From contig DATLJD010000011.1 of NCBI GenBank assembly GCA_035539135.1, positions 1 to 64,000 of the forward strand: 64,000 nt of DNA, written 5' to 3'. Below the pieces are notes generated by a model. That model was not told the origin of the DNA. It did not search any database and was given only the letters and a program-made list of their open reading frames with translations. Every line of letters starts with the position of its first letter. Position 1 is the first letter of the stretch. Below are positions 1 through 8,504 of this stretch, one piece after another. A program made the translations under genes and the position numbers. Source of the DNA: JABFWF01 sp035539135 (GTDB lineage Bacteria > Pseudomonadota > Gammaproteobacteria > Xanthomonadales > Xanthomonadaceae).

Positions 1-205
1 GGGCAGGGTGAGCACGGGCGGCTTGCGCGGCACCGCCGCGCGCCCGTGCGAACGCCCGGCGCGCTGCGCCGGGCCGGGAGAGCCGCGCAGCGGCGTCCCT
101 TCTAAGGGAAAAGCAATACCCCCGCCCTCCCGGGCGCGGGCCCGGTAGGCTGCTACACGCAGCTGTCCGCTGCATCCGCCGCGCCCCGCGTGCGACCATA
201 GCGGC
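1..205. other. gene-free region upstream of ruvB with stem-loops
   Basis: No coding sequence is convincing here. Two strong stem-loops are visible: arms of 8 bp at 13-20 and 41-48, and a 9-3-9 hairpin at 54-74. They are followed by one copy of a 42-bp dispersed repeat (listed separately). The hairpins could end the transcript of a gene lying before the window. No ruvA is visible here, so ruvB probably has its own promoter, but I could not assign a clear -35/-10 pair. Confidence 0.5.
102..143 (+). repeat. 42-bp dispersed repeat, copy A
   Basis: This stretch begins CTAAGGGAAAAGCAATACCC and ends in CGGGCGCGGGCCC. Its reverse complement occurs at 53205-53246 with 41 of 42 positions identical. 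Here it lies about 60 bp upstream of ruvB. It contains the self-complementary core CCCGGG but is not one simple hairpin. Two near-identical copies in non-coding DNA 53 kb apart argue for a dispersed family rather than chance. Confidence 0.8.
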
Positions 206-1249
206 ATGACCGAAGACCGTCTGATCGCCGCCGGCGCCACCCGCGAGGACGAGGCCGTCGAGGCGTCGATCCGCCCGCGGCGGCTGGAGGAATACCTCGG
301 CCAGGCGCCCGTGCGCGAGCAGATGCAGATCTACATCGACGCCGCCAAGCAACGCGGCGAAGCGCTCGACCACGTCCTGATCTTCGGGCCGCCCGGGCTC
401 GGCAAGACCACCCTCAGCCACGTCATCGCCAACGAACTCGGCGTCGGCCTGCGGGTCACCTCCGGCCCGGTGATCGAGAAGGCCGGCGACCTCGCCGCGC
501 TGCTGACCAACCTGCAGCCGCACGACGTGCTGTTCGTGGACGAGATCCACCGCCTGTCGCCGGCGATCGAGGAAATCCTGTATCCGGCGATGGAGGACTT
601 CCAGATCGACATCATGATCGGCGAGGGCCCCGCGGCGCGCTCGATCAAGCTCGACCTGCCGCCGTTCACCCTGATCGGCGCGACCACCCGCGCCGGCCTG
701 CTGACCGCGCCCTTGCGCGACCGCTTCGGCATCGTCCAGCGGCTGGAGTTCTACACCCCCGACGAGCTGACCCGGATCGTGCGGCGCTCGGCGCAGATCC
801 TCGGCATCGCCTGCGCGCCGGAAGGCGCCGGTGAGATCGCCCGGCGCTCGCGCGGCACCCCGCGCATCGCCAACCGCCTGCTGCGGCGGGTGCGCGACTA
901 CGCCCAGGTGAAGGCCGGCGGCGCCATCGACCGCGACGTCGCCGACGCCGCGATGCGCATGCTGAAGGTGGATCCGGAAGGTTTCGACGAGCTCGACCGG
1001 CGCATGCTGCGCACCATCGTGGACGCCTTCGACGGCGGCCCGGTGGGTGTCGAGTCGCTGGCCGCCGCCCTCAGCGAGGAGCGCGGCACCCTCGAGGACG
1101 TGATCGAGCCCTACCTGATCCAGCAGGGCTACCTGATCCGCACCGCGCGCGGCCGCATGGCCACGCCCAAGGCCTACCGCCACCTCGGCCTCAAGCCGAA
1201 GGCCGGCGCGCCCGACCTGTTCGCCGGAGGCGAAACCCCGTCCGCATGA
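206..1249 (+). CDS. ruvB: Holliday junction DNA helicase RuvB
   Basis: RuvB is the hexameric AAA+ motor that drives branch migration of Holliday junctions together with RuvA. The 347 aa protein is of usual length. The Walker A motif GPPGLGKTT is at residues 61-69, the Walker B DEIH at 112-115 and the sensor motif GATTR at 158-162. A winged-helix DNA-binding domain fills the C-terminus. The gene overlaps ybgC by four bases (ATGA), so it is translationally coupled to the ybgC-tol-pal block. No ruvA or ruvC is visible in the 205 bases before it. The ATG start fits the family N-terminus. Confidence 0.97.
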   Translation: MTEDRLIAAGATREDEAVEASIRPRRLEEYLGQAPVREQMQIYIDAAKQRGEALDHVLIFGPPGLGKTTLSHVIANELGVGLRVTSGPVIEKAGDLAALLTNLQPHDVLFVDEIHRLSPAIEEILYPAMEDFQIDIMIGEGPAARSIKLDLPPFTLIGATTRAGLLTAPLRDRFGIVQRLEFYTPDELTRIVRRSAQILGIACAPEGAGEIARRSRGTPRIANRLLRRVRDYAQVKAGGAIDRDVADAAMRMLKVDPEGFDELDRRMLRTIVDAFDGGPVGVESLAAALSEERGTLEDVIEPYLIQQGYLIRTARGRMATPKAYRHLGLKPKAGAPDLFAGGETPSA

Positions 1250-1677
1250 ACCAGCCGTTCATCCACCCGGTGCGGGTTTACTGGGAAGATACCGACGCCG
1301 GCGGCGTGGTCTACCACGCGCAGTACGTCGCCTTCCTCGAACGCGCGCGCAGCGAGTGGCTGCGTGCGCTGGGAAAGGGCCAGGACGCGCTGCGCAGGGA
1401 GCACGACCTGGTGTTCGCGGTGCGGGCGATGCGGGTGGATTTCCGCGCGCCCGCGCGGCTGGACGATGCGCTGTCGGTGTCGGCGGCACTGCGCGAATGC
1501 CGGCGCGCGAGCCTGGTGTTCGCGCAGGAGATCCGCCGCGACGGCGCGCTCCTGCTCGACGCCGAGGTGCGGGTCGCGGCGCTGGACGCCACCGGTTTCC
1601 GCCCGCGCGCGATTCCCGAGCCGCTGTTCGCCGAACTCAAGGCCTTCGAAACGCATTCCAAGGAGAGCGACGCATGA
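1246..1677 (+). CDS. ybgC: acyl-CoA thioesterase YbgC (Tol-Pal associated)
   Basis: This is a 143 aa single hot-dog-fold protein of the 4-hydroxybenzoyl-CoA thioesterase family. YbgC hydrolyses short acyl-CoA esters in the cytoplasm and is linked to phospholipid metabolism. The active-site segment WEDTDAGGVVYHAQY (about residues 9-24) holds the conserved Asp and the His/Tyr neighbourhood. The gene starts inside the ruvB stop (ATGA) and its own stop overlaps the tolQ ATG, so ruvB-ybgC-tolQ are translated in relay. Its place directly before tolQ is the classical tol-pal arrangement. Confidence 0.93.
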   Translation: MNQPFIHPVRVYWEDTDAGGVVYHAQYVAFLERARSEWLRALGKGQDALRREHDLVFAVRAMRVDFRAPARLDDALSVSAALRECRRASLVFAQEIRRDGALLLDAEVRVAALDATGFRPRAIPEPLFAELKAFETHSKESDA

Positions 1678-2465
1678 TCCCACTGGCCGCGCTGCTGCAG
1701 GCCGCCGTCGAGCCGCTGCCGGAGGACGCCCCGGCCACCGCCGCCCAGCTCGCGTCCGACGCGGCGGCGCCGGCGGCCGCCACCGCCCACAACGGCATCG
1801 ACGTCCTCCAGCTGGTCCTGCACGCGAGCATCCCGGTGCAGCTGGTGATGCTGCTGCTGCTGTTCGCGTCGATCGCGTCGTGGGTGATCATCCTGCGCAA
1901 GAAGCGCGTGCTCGACCGCGCCACCCGCGAGGCCGAGCACTTCGAGGAACGCTTCTGGTCGGGCTCGGACATGGCCAAGCTGTACGCCGGCGCGACCGAG
2001 CGCAACCGTGGCATCGCCGGCCTGGAGGCGATCTTCGAAGGCGGATTCCGCGAGTTCAACCGCGTGCGCCAGCGTCGCGGCGCCGACCCGCGCGCGGCGC
2101 TGGAAGGCGCGCAGCGGGCGATGCGCGCGACCGCCTCGCGCGAACTCGACGGGCTGGAGCACAACCTCGAATTCCTCGCCAACGTCGGCTCGATCAGCCC
2201 CTACGTCGGCCTGTTCGGCACGGTGTGGGGGATCATGGTCTCGTTCCAGGGTCTCGCCAACGTCAAGGAAGCCACGATCGCGACGGTCGCGCCGGGCATT
2301 TCCGAGGCGCTGGTGGCGACCGCGATGGGGCTGTTCGCGGCGATCCCGGCGGTGTGGGCGTACAACCGCTTCGCCACCCGCGTGGAGCGTCTGGCGACCC
2401 GCTACGACGCCTTTTCCGAGGAGTTCTCCTCGATCCTGCAGCGGCAGGCGCACATCGAGGAGTAA
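1674..2465 (+). CDS. tolQ: Tol-Pal system proton channel subunit TolQ
   Basis: TolQ forms with TolR the proton-motive-force-driven inner-membrane motor that energises TolA for outer-membrane constriction. The protein is 263 aa, somewhat longer than the usual 230 because of an Ala-rich N-terminal extension of about 40 residues. The first membrane helix is near residues 50-72 (LVMLLLLFASIASWVIIL). The MotA/ExbB-type helical pair lies near residues 165-230, with the conserved segment GSISPYVGLFGTVWGIM. The ATG at 1674 overlaps the ybgC stop and gives a proper MotA/ExbB protein, so I chose it over upstream in-frame codons that would run through ybgC. Confidence 0.95.
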   Translation: MIPLAALLQAAVEPLPEDAPATAAQLASDAAAPAAATAHNGIDVLQLVLHASIPVQLVMLLLLFASIASWVIILRKKRVLDRATREAEHFEERFWSGSDMAKLYAGATERNRGIAGLEAIFEGGFREFNRVRQRRGADPRAALEGAQRAMRATASRELDGLEHNLEFLANVGSISPYVGLFGTVWGIMVSFQGLANVKEATIATVAPGISEALVATAMGLFAAIPAVWAYNRFATRVERLATRYDAFSEEFSSILQRQAHIEE

Positions 2466-2471
2466 GCGCGC

Positions 2472-2912
<441 letters not shown>

Positions 2913-2913
2913 G

Positions 2914-3873
2914 ATGCGGGAAACCCGCACCGACACCACGCTGGCGGTCGTCGTCGCGCTGGCGCTGCATGCGCTGATCCTGCTGGCGCTGTTGTTCGGC
3001 CTGCACTGGACCCGGCCGCAGCCGGACGCCGCGGCCGGCGAGCCGGTGCTCGCCGACCTGGTCGACCCGGACGCGCTCGGCCCGGCCGCGCGGCGCGCGC
3101 TGGCCAATCCGAAGCCGGCGCCGGAACCGCCGCCCGAGCCCGAGCCCGAGGCACAGCCCCCGCCGCCGCAGCCCGAGCCCGCGCCGGTGCCCGAGGACGC
3201 GCCGGTGCCGCGCCAGGCCGCGCCGCAGGAACAGCTGGCGCGGCCCGACGCGGTGGAGCAGGAGCGGGTCGACCGCGACGCGGTCTCGCCCGACACCGCC
3301 GCCCGCGAGCAGGAAGAGAAGCACCGCCAGCAGCAGGTCGACCTGACCGAGCAGAAGCGGCGGCAGGAAGAAGCCGAGCAGAAGAAGCGGCTGGCGGAAC
3401 AGGCGGAGGCGGAGCGGCAGCGCAAGCTGGAGGACATCAGGCGGCAACGTGCCGCGCTGCAACGCCAAATGGAGCGTGATCAGCAGCGGCAACAGCAGAT
3501 CCGGGACTACCAAGCCCGCAAAGCCGCCGAAGCCAGTGCGCAGGCGGACGCCATCGCCAATGCGCAATCCGGAAACCGTGGCTCCGCCAACGACCTCTTG
3601 AATCAATATCGGGCGGCCATACAGGCTGCAGTCGTCCAAAACTGGCGTCGTCCCGAGAGCGTCCCGCTTGGGCAGATATGCAAGATAGTGATACGGCAGT
3701 TGCCCGGCGGGGAGGTAGTGGACGCCAAGGTCGATCCCTCTTGTCCCTACGACGAAGCGGGCCGGCGTTCGATCGAAGCGGCTGTGCTTAAGGCCCAGCC
3801 GCTGCCGTACGCAGGGTTCGAGCCGGTGTTCAACCGCACGCTCAACTTCAATTTCGAGGCTCGAGACCGCTGA
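2914..3873 (+). CDS. tolA: cell envelope integrity protein TolA
   Basis: TolA spans the periplasm and couples TolQR to TolB-Pal. The 319 aa protein has an N-terminal membrane helix (about residues 10-28), then a Pro/Glu-rich stretch. A long Gln/Glu/Arg/Lys helical domain II runs from about residue 130 to 215. A globular domain III with two cysteines (about residues 225-319) completes it. Codon use changes sharply within the gene. From about 3436 to the stop many codons end in A or T, including four ATA isoleucine codons. By hand count 30 of 110 codons in 3541-3870 end in A/T, against about 1 in 20 in tolB. This suggests that the domain III segment was exchanged by recombination. Confidence 0.93.
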   Translation: MRETRTDTTLAVVVALALHALILLALLFGLHWTRPQPDAAAGEPVLADLVDPDALGPAARRALANPKPAPEPPPEPEPEAQPPPPQPEPAPVPEDAPVPRQAAPQEQLARPDAVEQERVDRDAVSPDTAAREQEEKHRQQQVDLTEQKRRQEEAEQKKRLAEQAEAERQRKLEDIRRQRAALQRQMERDQQRQQQIRDYQARKAAEASAQADAIANAQSGNRGSANDLLNQYRAAIQAAVVQNWRRPESVPLGQICKIVIRQLPGGEVVDAKVDPSCPYDEAGRRSIEAAVLKAQPLPYAGFEPVFNRTLNFNFEARDR

Positions 3874-3963
3874 CAGCTAGCCAGTGCGCATCTGTTCATC
3901 TTTGAGACGACCTTAACGGCGAAGCTGTTAAGTGTTCTGAACAATTCCAGCCGGACTTGCCTG
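3874..3963 (+). other. tolA-tolB gap with a small inverted repeat
   Basis: This 90-base gap is less GC-rich than its surroundings and continues the atypical composition of the end of tolA. It contains the inverted repeat CTTAAC (3912-3917) and GTTAAG (3927-3932) around a nine-base loop. There is no T-run, so it is not a classical terminator. It could be an mRNA processing or attenuation element. The tolB ATG at 3964 has no clear Shine-Dalgarno sequence. Confidence 0.4.
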
Positions 3964-5298
3964 ATGCCCCTCCGCCAGCGCCTGCTCGTGCCGCTGTTGT
4001 TCCTGCTCGCCCTGTGCCTGCCGCTGGCCGCGGCGGCGCAACAGCAGGGCCTGGAAATCGACATCGTCGGCGGCAATGCCGCGGCCCTGCCGATCGCGGT
4101 CGTGCCCATGCCCTACCAGGGCGGTACCGCGGCGCCCGAGACCGACGTGGCCGCGGTGGTCGGCGCCGATCTCGCGCGCTCGGGCCAGTTCCGCACCCTG
4201 CCGGTCGCCGACATGGCCGAGCGCCCGACCCGCGGCAGCGAGATCAACTACCCCACCTGGCGCGCGCTCAAGCAGGACTACCTGGTGGTCGGCCGCGTGC
4301 TCGATGCCGGCGACGGCGCCTACCGGGTCGAGTACGAGCTGTTCGACGTCGCCCGTGGCGAGCGCCTGATCGGGCTCGCGCTGACCGCGCGCGGCGCGCA
4401 GCTGCGCCGCCTCGCGCACCAGATGGCCGACGCGATCTACGAGAAGATCCTCGGCGTGCGCGGCGCCTTCGACACCCAGATCGCCTACGTCACCGCGCGC
4501 GGCACCGGCACCGGCGCGCGCTATGCGCTGGTGGTCGCCGACGCCGACGGTTACAACCCGCGCACGGTGGTGTCGGACTCGCAGCCGATCCTGTCGCCGG
4601 CCTGGCATCCCGACGGCCACCACCTCGCCTTCGTCAGCTTCAACAGCGGGCAGTCGGCGATCTACATCCTCGACATCACCCGCGACACCACGCTGCCGGC
4701 GCCGGTGTCGCGCTTCCGCGGCATCAACGGCGCGCCGAGCTTCTCGCCCGACGGCCGCAAGCTGGCGCTCAGCCTGTCGCGCACCGGCAACCCCGAGATC
4801 TACGTGATGGACCTCGGCAGCAAGGCGCTGACCCGGATCACCAGCCAGTTCGGCATCGACACCGAACCGGAGTGGAGCCCGGACGGCAGCACCCTCTACT
4901 TCACCTCCGACCGCGGCGGCCGCCCGCAGATCTACCAGGTGCCGGCGAGCGGCGGCAGCGCCAGCCGGGTCACCTTCCAGGGCAGCTACAACGCCTCGGC
5001 GACGGTCTCGTACGACGGCAAGAAGATCGCGGTCGCGCAGGGCGCGGGCAACAACTACCGGATCGCGCTGTTCGACCGCAGCCTCGGCTCGCCGCGGGTG
5101 ACCATGCTCTCGCCGGGCTCGCTCGACGAATCACCCAGCTTTGCGCCCAACGCCAGTATGGTCCTGTACGCGGCGCGTGAAGGCGGCCGCGGCGTGCTGT
5201 ACGCGGTGTCGGCCGACGCGCGCGTGCGCCAGCGGCTGGTGTTCGCCGAGGGCGATGTCCGCGAACCGGCCTGGGGCCCCTACCGCGACCAGCGCTGA
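3964..5298 (+). CDS. tolB: Tol-Pal system periplasmic protein TolB
   Basis: TolB is the periplasmic beta-propeller that shuttles between Pal and TolA. The 444 aa precursor has a signal peptide (about residues 1-24, Leu-rich core ending AAAA). An N-terminal alpha/beta domain extends to about residue 170. At least five WD40-like PD40 blades follow (SPAWHPDG, APSFSPDG, EPEWSPDG, ATVSYDG, SPSFAPN). Length and order match the family. Codon use returns abruptly to the GC-rich norm here after the atypical end of tolA. Confidence 0.96.
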   Translation: MPLRQRLLVPLLFLLALCLPLAAAAQQQGLEIDIVGGNAAALPIAVVPMPYQGGTAAPETDVAAVVGADLARSGQFRTLPVADMAERPTRGSEINYPTWRALKQDYLVVGRVLDAGDGAYRVEYELFDVARGERLIGLALTARGAQLRRLAHQMADAIYEKILGVRGAFDTQIAYVTARGTGTGARYALVVADADGYNPRTVVSDSQPILSPAWHPDGHHLAFVSFNSGQSAIYILDITRDTTLPAPVSRFRGINGAPSFSPDGRKLALSLSRTGNPEIYVMDLGSKALTRITSQFGIDTEPEWSPDGSTLYFTSDRGGRPQIYQVPASGGSASRVTFQGSYNASATVSYDGKKIAVAQGAGNNYRIALFDRSLGSPRVTMLSPGSLDESPSFAPNASMVLYAAREGGRGVLYAVSADARVRQRLVFAEGDVREPAWGPYRDQR

Positions 5299-5356
5299 CC
5301 ATTTCTTTTGCCCGGTATTCCAACGGGTCCCACCAGCGAGAAGACGAGGAACGACG

Positions 5357-5866
5357 ATGAACGCGACTACCCGGGTCCTGATGACCGCGATGCTGTGCAT
5401 GGCGGCCGTGGCCTGCTCCAAGAAGGTGAAGGAAACGCCGCCGCCCGCGACCACCCCGACCACGCCGACCACCCCGGTCGAGACGACGCCGGGCGCGTAC
5501 GGCCCGGAGGACCTGGACACCGACGCTTGCCTGCGCCAGCGCGTGGTGTACTTCGACTTCGACCAGGACACCATCCGCCCCGAGTTCCAGGCGCAGATGG
5601 CCTGCCACGCGAAGTACCTGCGCGACCGCCCGTCCGCGCGCATGACCCTGGAAGGCAATGCCGACGAGCGTGGCAGCCGCGAGTACAACATGGGCCTGGG
5701 CGAGCGCCGCGGCAACGCCGTGTCCTCCGCGCTGCAGGCCAACGGCGGCTCGGCCAGCCAGATGAACGTGGTCAGCTACGGCGAGGAGCGTCCGACCTGC
5801 ACCCAGTCCACGGAAGACTGCTGGGCCAAGAACCGCCGCGTCGAGATCGTCTACACGGCGAAGTAA
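5357..5866 (+). CDS. pal: peptidoglycan-associated lipoprotein Pal
   Basis: Pal is the outer-membrane lipoprotein that holds peptidoglycan and partners with TolB and TolA. The ATG at 5357 gives a 169 aa precursor with a lipoprotein signal peptide ending in the lipobox AVAC (lipidated Cys20). A Thr/Pro-rich linker follows, then an OmpA-like domain. VVYFDFDQDTIRP begins that domain, and NADERGSREYN holds the diaminopimelate-binding Asp and Arg region. I rejected the upstream in-frame start at 5141 because it would place a signal peptide in mid-protein. The gap after tolB is 58 bases. Confidence 0.96.
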   Translation: MNATTRVLMTAMLCMAAVACSKKVKETPPPATTPTTPTTPVETTPGAYGPEDLDTDACLRQRVVYFDFDQDTIRPEFQAQMACHAKYLRDRPSARMTLEGNADERGSREYNMGLGERRGNAVSSALQANGGSASQMNVVSYGEERPTCTQSTEDCWAKNRRVEIVYTAK

Positions 5867-5900
5867 GCCGGCCGGCCGCAGCGCGGCCGCCAGCGTCACC

Positions 5901-5928
5901 GATGCCGCCGGCGCAAGCCGGCGGCATC
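5901..5928 (+). terminator. 12-bp perfect hairpin with GCAA tetraloop after pal
   Basis: Arms 5901-5912 (GATGCCGCCGGC) and 5917-5928 (GCCGGCGGCATC) are perfectly complementary around the GNRA-type loop GCAA. The hairpin lies 35 bases after the pal stop and 140 bases before cpoB. No long T-run follows, so it may be a weak intrinsic terminator or a 3'-end stabiliser that lowers expression of cpoB relative to pal. Confidence 0.6.
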
Positions 5929-6067
5929 GCTTGCGGACTTCCTCGGCCTCGCCGCGAAGGCCCAACCCCTTGTTTCCCCGCGCCGCGGAGCACGGTTCGC
6001 CGCCATACAGCCGCGCGCGCCGATCCGCCGTAAGCTGGGGCCCTCACTTTTCCGCGACATCACGCCC

Positions 6068-6907
6068 ATGCGCCTCCGCCTGACCGTCCTGTCCGCCTCC
6101 GTCCTCCTGCTGCTGGCCGCGGCGCCCGCACCGGCCCAGCGCGCCAGCCTCGCCGAGCGCGTCGCCTCGCTCGAGCAGCAGGCGGCCGCCAGCCAGGGCA
6201 ACACCGCCCTGGTCAACGAGATCACCCAGCTGCGCAGCGAAGTGCAGGCGCAGCGCGCGCAGCTCGAGGAGCTGCAGCACCAGCTCGACGAACTGAACAA
6301 GCGCAACCGGGCCCAGTACATCGACCTCGACAGCCGCCTCGCCCGGCTCGAGGGCGGGGCGCCAGCGCTGCCCGCGCCCCCCGCCGCAACCGCCGGCGCG
6401 GCCACGATCGGCGATGATGCCGCCGCAACCGCCGCTGCCGCGCAACCTGCCGCCGCGCCCGCGCCCGCCGACGCGCCGCCCGCGGTGTACGGCGACCCCG
6501 GGTCGCTCGCCAAGGGCGCCGACGAGCGCAGCGCCTACGACAACGCCTTCGCCGCCCTGCGCGAGGGCCAGTACGACGAATCCGCGCGCCGCTTCCAGGC
6601 CTTCCTGCAGCAGTTCCCGAGCGGCACCTACGCGCCGAACGCGCTGTACTGGCTCGGCGAGAGCTACTACGTGACCCAGAACTACGCGCTCGCCCAGCAG
6701 CAGTTCCAGTCGCTGCTCGACCGCTACCCGACCCACGACAAGGCGCCCGGCGCGCTGCTCAAGGTCGGCCTGTCGCAGTACGGCCAGCGCCAGTACGACG
6801 CCGCCCAGGCGACCTTGCAGCAGGTCGTCGACCGCTATCCCGGCACCGACGCCGCGCGCACCGCGCAGGACCGCCTGCGCGCGATCCAGCTGGCGAAGAC
6901 GCAGTAA
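6068..6907 (+). CDS. cpoB: Tol-Pal-associated TPR protein CpoB (YbgF)
   Basis: CpoB is a periplasmic coordinator of Tol-Pal and PBP1b function at division. The 279 aa precursor has a signal peptide (about residues 1-22). An N-terminal trimerising coiled coil with LEQQ/LEEL heptads spans about residues 25-98. An Ala/Pro-rich linker and three tetratricopeptide repeats (about residues 155-275) follow, with repeated YDEA/YALAQQQF patterns. The position after pal is the conserved one. The strong hairpin after pal and a 200-base gap suggest partly separate expression. Confidence 0.94.
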   Translation: MRLRLTVLSASVLLLLAAAPAPAQRASLAERVASLEQQAAASQGNTALVNEITQLRSEVQAQRAQLEELQHQLDELNKRNRAQYIDLDSRLARLEGGAPALPAPPAATAGAATIGDDAAATAAAAQPAAAPAPADAPPAVYGDPGSLAKGADERSAYDNAFAALREGQYDESARRFQAFLQQFPSGTYAPNALYWLGESYYVTQNYALAQQQFQSLLDRYPTHDKAPGALLKVGLSQYGQRQYDAAQATLQQVVDRYPGTDAARTAQDRLRAIQLAKTQ

Positions 6908-6924
6908 TCCCGCGGAGCGCCGTC

Positions 6925-6956
6925 GCCGCCCGGCACTCCGGCCGGCGGCGTAAAAT
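6925..6956 (+). promoter_or_regulatory. stem-loop followed by a -10 element for queE
   Basis: GCCGCC (6925-6930) pairs with GGCGGC (6944-6949), with further pairing inside the loop; this could end the cpoB transcript. Two bases later comes TAAAAT (6951-6956), a good -10 hexamer. Only six bases (GGCGGG) separate it from the queE ATG. Transcription would therefore start at or next to the ATG and give a leaderless message. I see no matching -35. Confidence 0.5.
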
Positions 6957-6962
6957 GGCGGG

Positions 6963-7658
6963 ATGAACGCCGTCACGCCCGATGCGGCCGACGCCGCGGC
7001 GGGAACCCCTGCCGAGCGCGACCGGCTGCGCATCACCGAGATCTTCCTGTCCCTGCAGGGCGAGGCCCGCGACGCCGGCCGCCCCACCGTGTTCGTGCGC
7101 CTGACCGGCTGCCCGTTGCGCTGCGGCTACTGCGACACCGCCTACGCGTTCCACGGCGGCGAGTGGTGGGAGATCGACGCGATCCTCGCCGAAGTCGCCC
7201 GCCACGGCGTGCGCCACGTCTGCGTCACCGGCGGCGAACCGCTGGCGCAGAAACGCTGCCTCGGCCTGCTGCAGCGCCTGTGCGACGCCGGTCATGACGT
7301 CTCGCTGGAGACCTCCGGCGCGCTCGACGTGTCCGCCGTCGATCCGCGCGTGTCGCGGGTGGTCGACATCAAGACACCGGGCTCGGGCGAGGTCGCGCGC
7401 AACCTGTGGCAGAACCTGCCGCTGCTGACCGCGCGCGACCAGGTCAAGTTCGTGCTGTGCTCGCGCGCCGACTACGGGTGGGCGCGCGCCGTGCTCGCCG
7501 AGCACCGCCTCGCCGAGCGTTGCGACGTGCTGTTCTCGCCGAGCCACGGCCAGCTCGGCGCGCGCGAGCTCGCCGACTGGATCGTCGCCGACCGCCTGCC
7601 GGTGCGCTTCCAGGTCCAGCTGCACAAGCTGCTGTGGAACGACGAGCCGGGCCGATGA
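6963..7658 (+). CDS. queE: 7-carboxy-7-deazaguanine synthase QueE
   Basis: QueE is a radical SAM enzyme that contracts 6-carboxy-tetrahydropterin to 7-carboxy-7-deazaguanine on the way to queuosine in tRNA. The 231 aa protein has the CX3CX2C cluster motif at Cys50, Cys54 and Cys57 (CPLRCGYCDT). It also has GGEPL near residue 96, involved in SAM binding. The next enzyme of the pathway, queC, starts inside the queE stop (ATGA), so the two are co-translated. No Shine-Dalgarno sequence is present, but a -10-like hexamer ends six bases before the ATG. Confidence 0.95.
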   Translation: MNAVTPDAADAAAGTPAERDRLRITEIFLSLQGEARDAGRPTVFVRLTGCPLRCGYCDTAYAFHGGEWWEIDAILAEVARHGVRHVCVTGGEPLAQKRCLGLLQRLCDAGHDVSLETSGALDVSAVDPRVSRVVDIKTPGSGEVARNLWQNLPLLTARDQVKFVLCSRADYGWARAVLAEHRLAERCDVLFSPSHGQLGARELADWIVADRLPVRFQVQLHKLLWNDEPGR

Positions 7659-8338
7659 CGCAGCAACGCGCCGCGGTCGTCCTCGTTTCCGGCGGCATGG
7701 ATTCCGCCGTCGTGCTCGCGATCGCCCGCGAGCAGGGCTTCGCCGCGCACGCGCTGAGCGTGCGTTACGGCCAGCGCCACACCTCCGAGCTCGATGCCGC
7801 CGAACGGGTCGCGCGCGCGCTCGGCGCGGTCGCGCACAAGACCGTGCACGTGGACCTGCGCAGCATCGGCGGCTCCGCGCTGACCGACGACATCGCGGTG
7901 CCGCTCGACGGCGAGTCCGCCGACGACATCCCGGTCACCTACGTGCCGGCGCGCAACACCATCATGCTGTCGGTCGCGCTCGGCTGGGCCGAGGTGCTGG
8001 GCGCGGCGGACATCTTCTGCGGCGTCAACGCCGTGGACTATTCCGGCTATCCGGATTGCCGGCCGGAATTCATCGCCGCCTTCGAGCGCCTCGCCAACCT
8101 CGCGACCAAGGCCGGCGTGGAAGGCGCCGGCTTCCGCGTGCACGCCCCGCTGATGCGGATGGGCAAGGACGCGATCGTGCGCGAGGGCCTGCGCCTGGGC
8201 GTGGACTTCGCCCGGACCGTGTCCTGCTACCAGGCCGACGCCGACGGCCGCGCCTGCGGCCACTGCGACGCCTGCCGCCTGCGCGCGCAGGGCTTCGCCG
8301 ACGCCGGCGTCGCCGACCCCACCCGCTACCGCGCCTGA
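7655..8338 (+). CDS. queC: 7-cyano-7-deazaguanine (preQ0) synthase QueC
   Basis: QueC uses ATP and ammonia to convert carboxydeazaguanine to the nitrile preQ0. The 227 aa protein starts at the ATG overlapping the queE stop. It has the PP-loop SGGMDS at about residues 12-17. A C-terminal zinc site is formed by four cysteines in CYQADADGRACGHCDAC (about residues 190-206). The length is normal. The queEC pair with tight coupling is a compact queuosine module; queD and queF are not in this window. Confidence 0.95.
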   Translation: MTQQRAAVVLVSGGMDSAVVLAIAREQGFAAHALSVRYGQRHTSELDAAERVARALGAVAHKTVHVDLRSIGGSALTDDIAVPLDGESADDIPVTYVPARNTIMLSVALGWAEVLGAADIFCGVNAVDYSGYPDCRPEFIAAFERLANLATKAGVEGAGFRVHAPLMRMGKDAIVREGLRLGVDFARTVSCYQADADGRACGHCDACRLRAQGFADAGVADPTRYRA

Positions 8339-8361
8339 CCGCCGCCGCGCGCCCCCTGCGC

Positions 8362-8367
8362 TAGAAT
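8362..8367 (+). promoter_or_regulatory. -10 element of the tRNA-Lys gene
   Basis: TAGAAT lies 61 bases before the mature tRNA-Lys and is followed by a very GC-rich discriminator (GCGCGCCCGCGCGG), typical of stringently controlled stable-RNA promoters. No good -35 is present at 16-18 bp. Confidence 0.5.
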
Positions 8368-8428
8368 GCGCGCCCGCGCGGCGTTGCCGCACGACGGGCC
8401 CCGGCACCGCACGACGGGTCTTCCAAGT

Positions 8429-8504
8429 GGGCCGTTAGCTCAGTCGGTAGAGCATCGGACTTTTAATCCGCTGGTCGATGGTTCGAATCCATCACGGCCC
8501 ACCA
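8429..8504 (+). tRNA. tRNA-Lys (anticodon TTT)
   Basis: The 76-base gene has acceptor arms GGGCCGT (8429-8435) and ACGGCCC (8494-8500), discriminator A8501 and encoded CCA (8502-8504). The T arm is GATGG-TTCGAAT-CCATC. The anticodon TTT is at 8462-8464 in the loop CTTTTAA. It resembles gammaproteobacterial tRNA-Lys throughout. The 3' 31 bases recur three times downstream. Confidence 0.97.
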
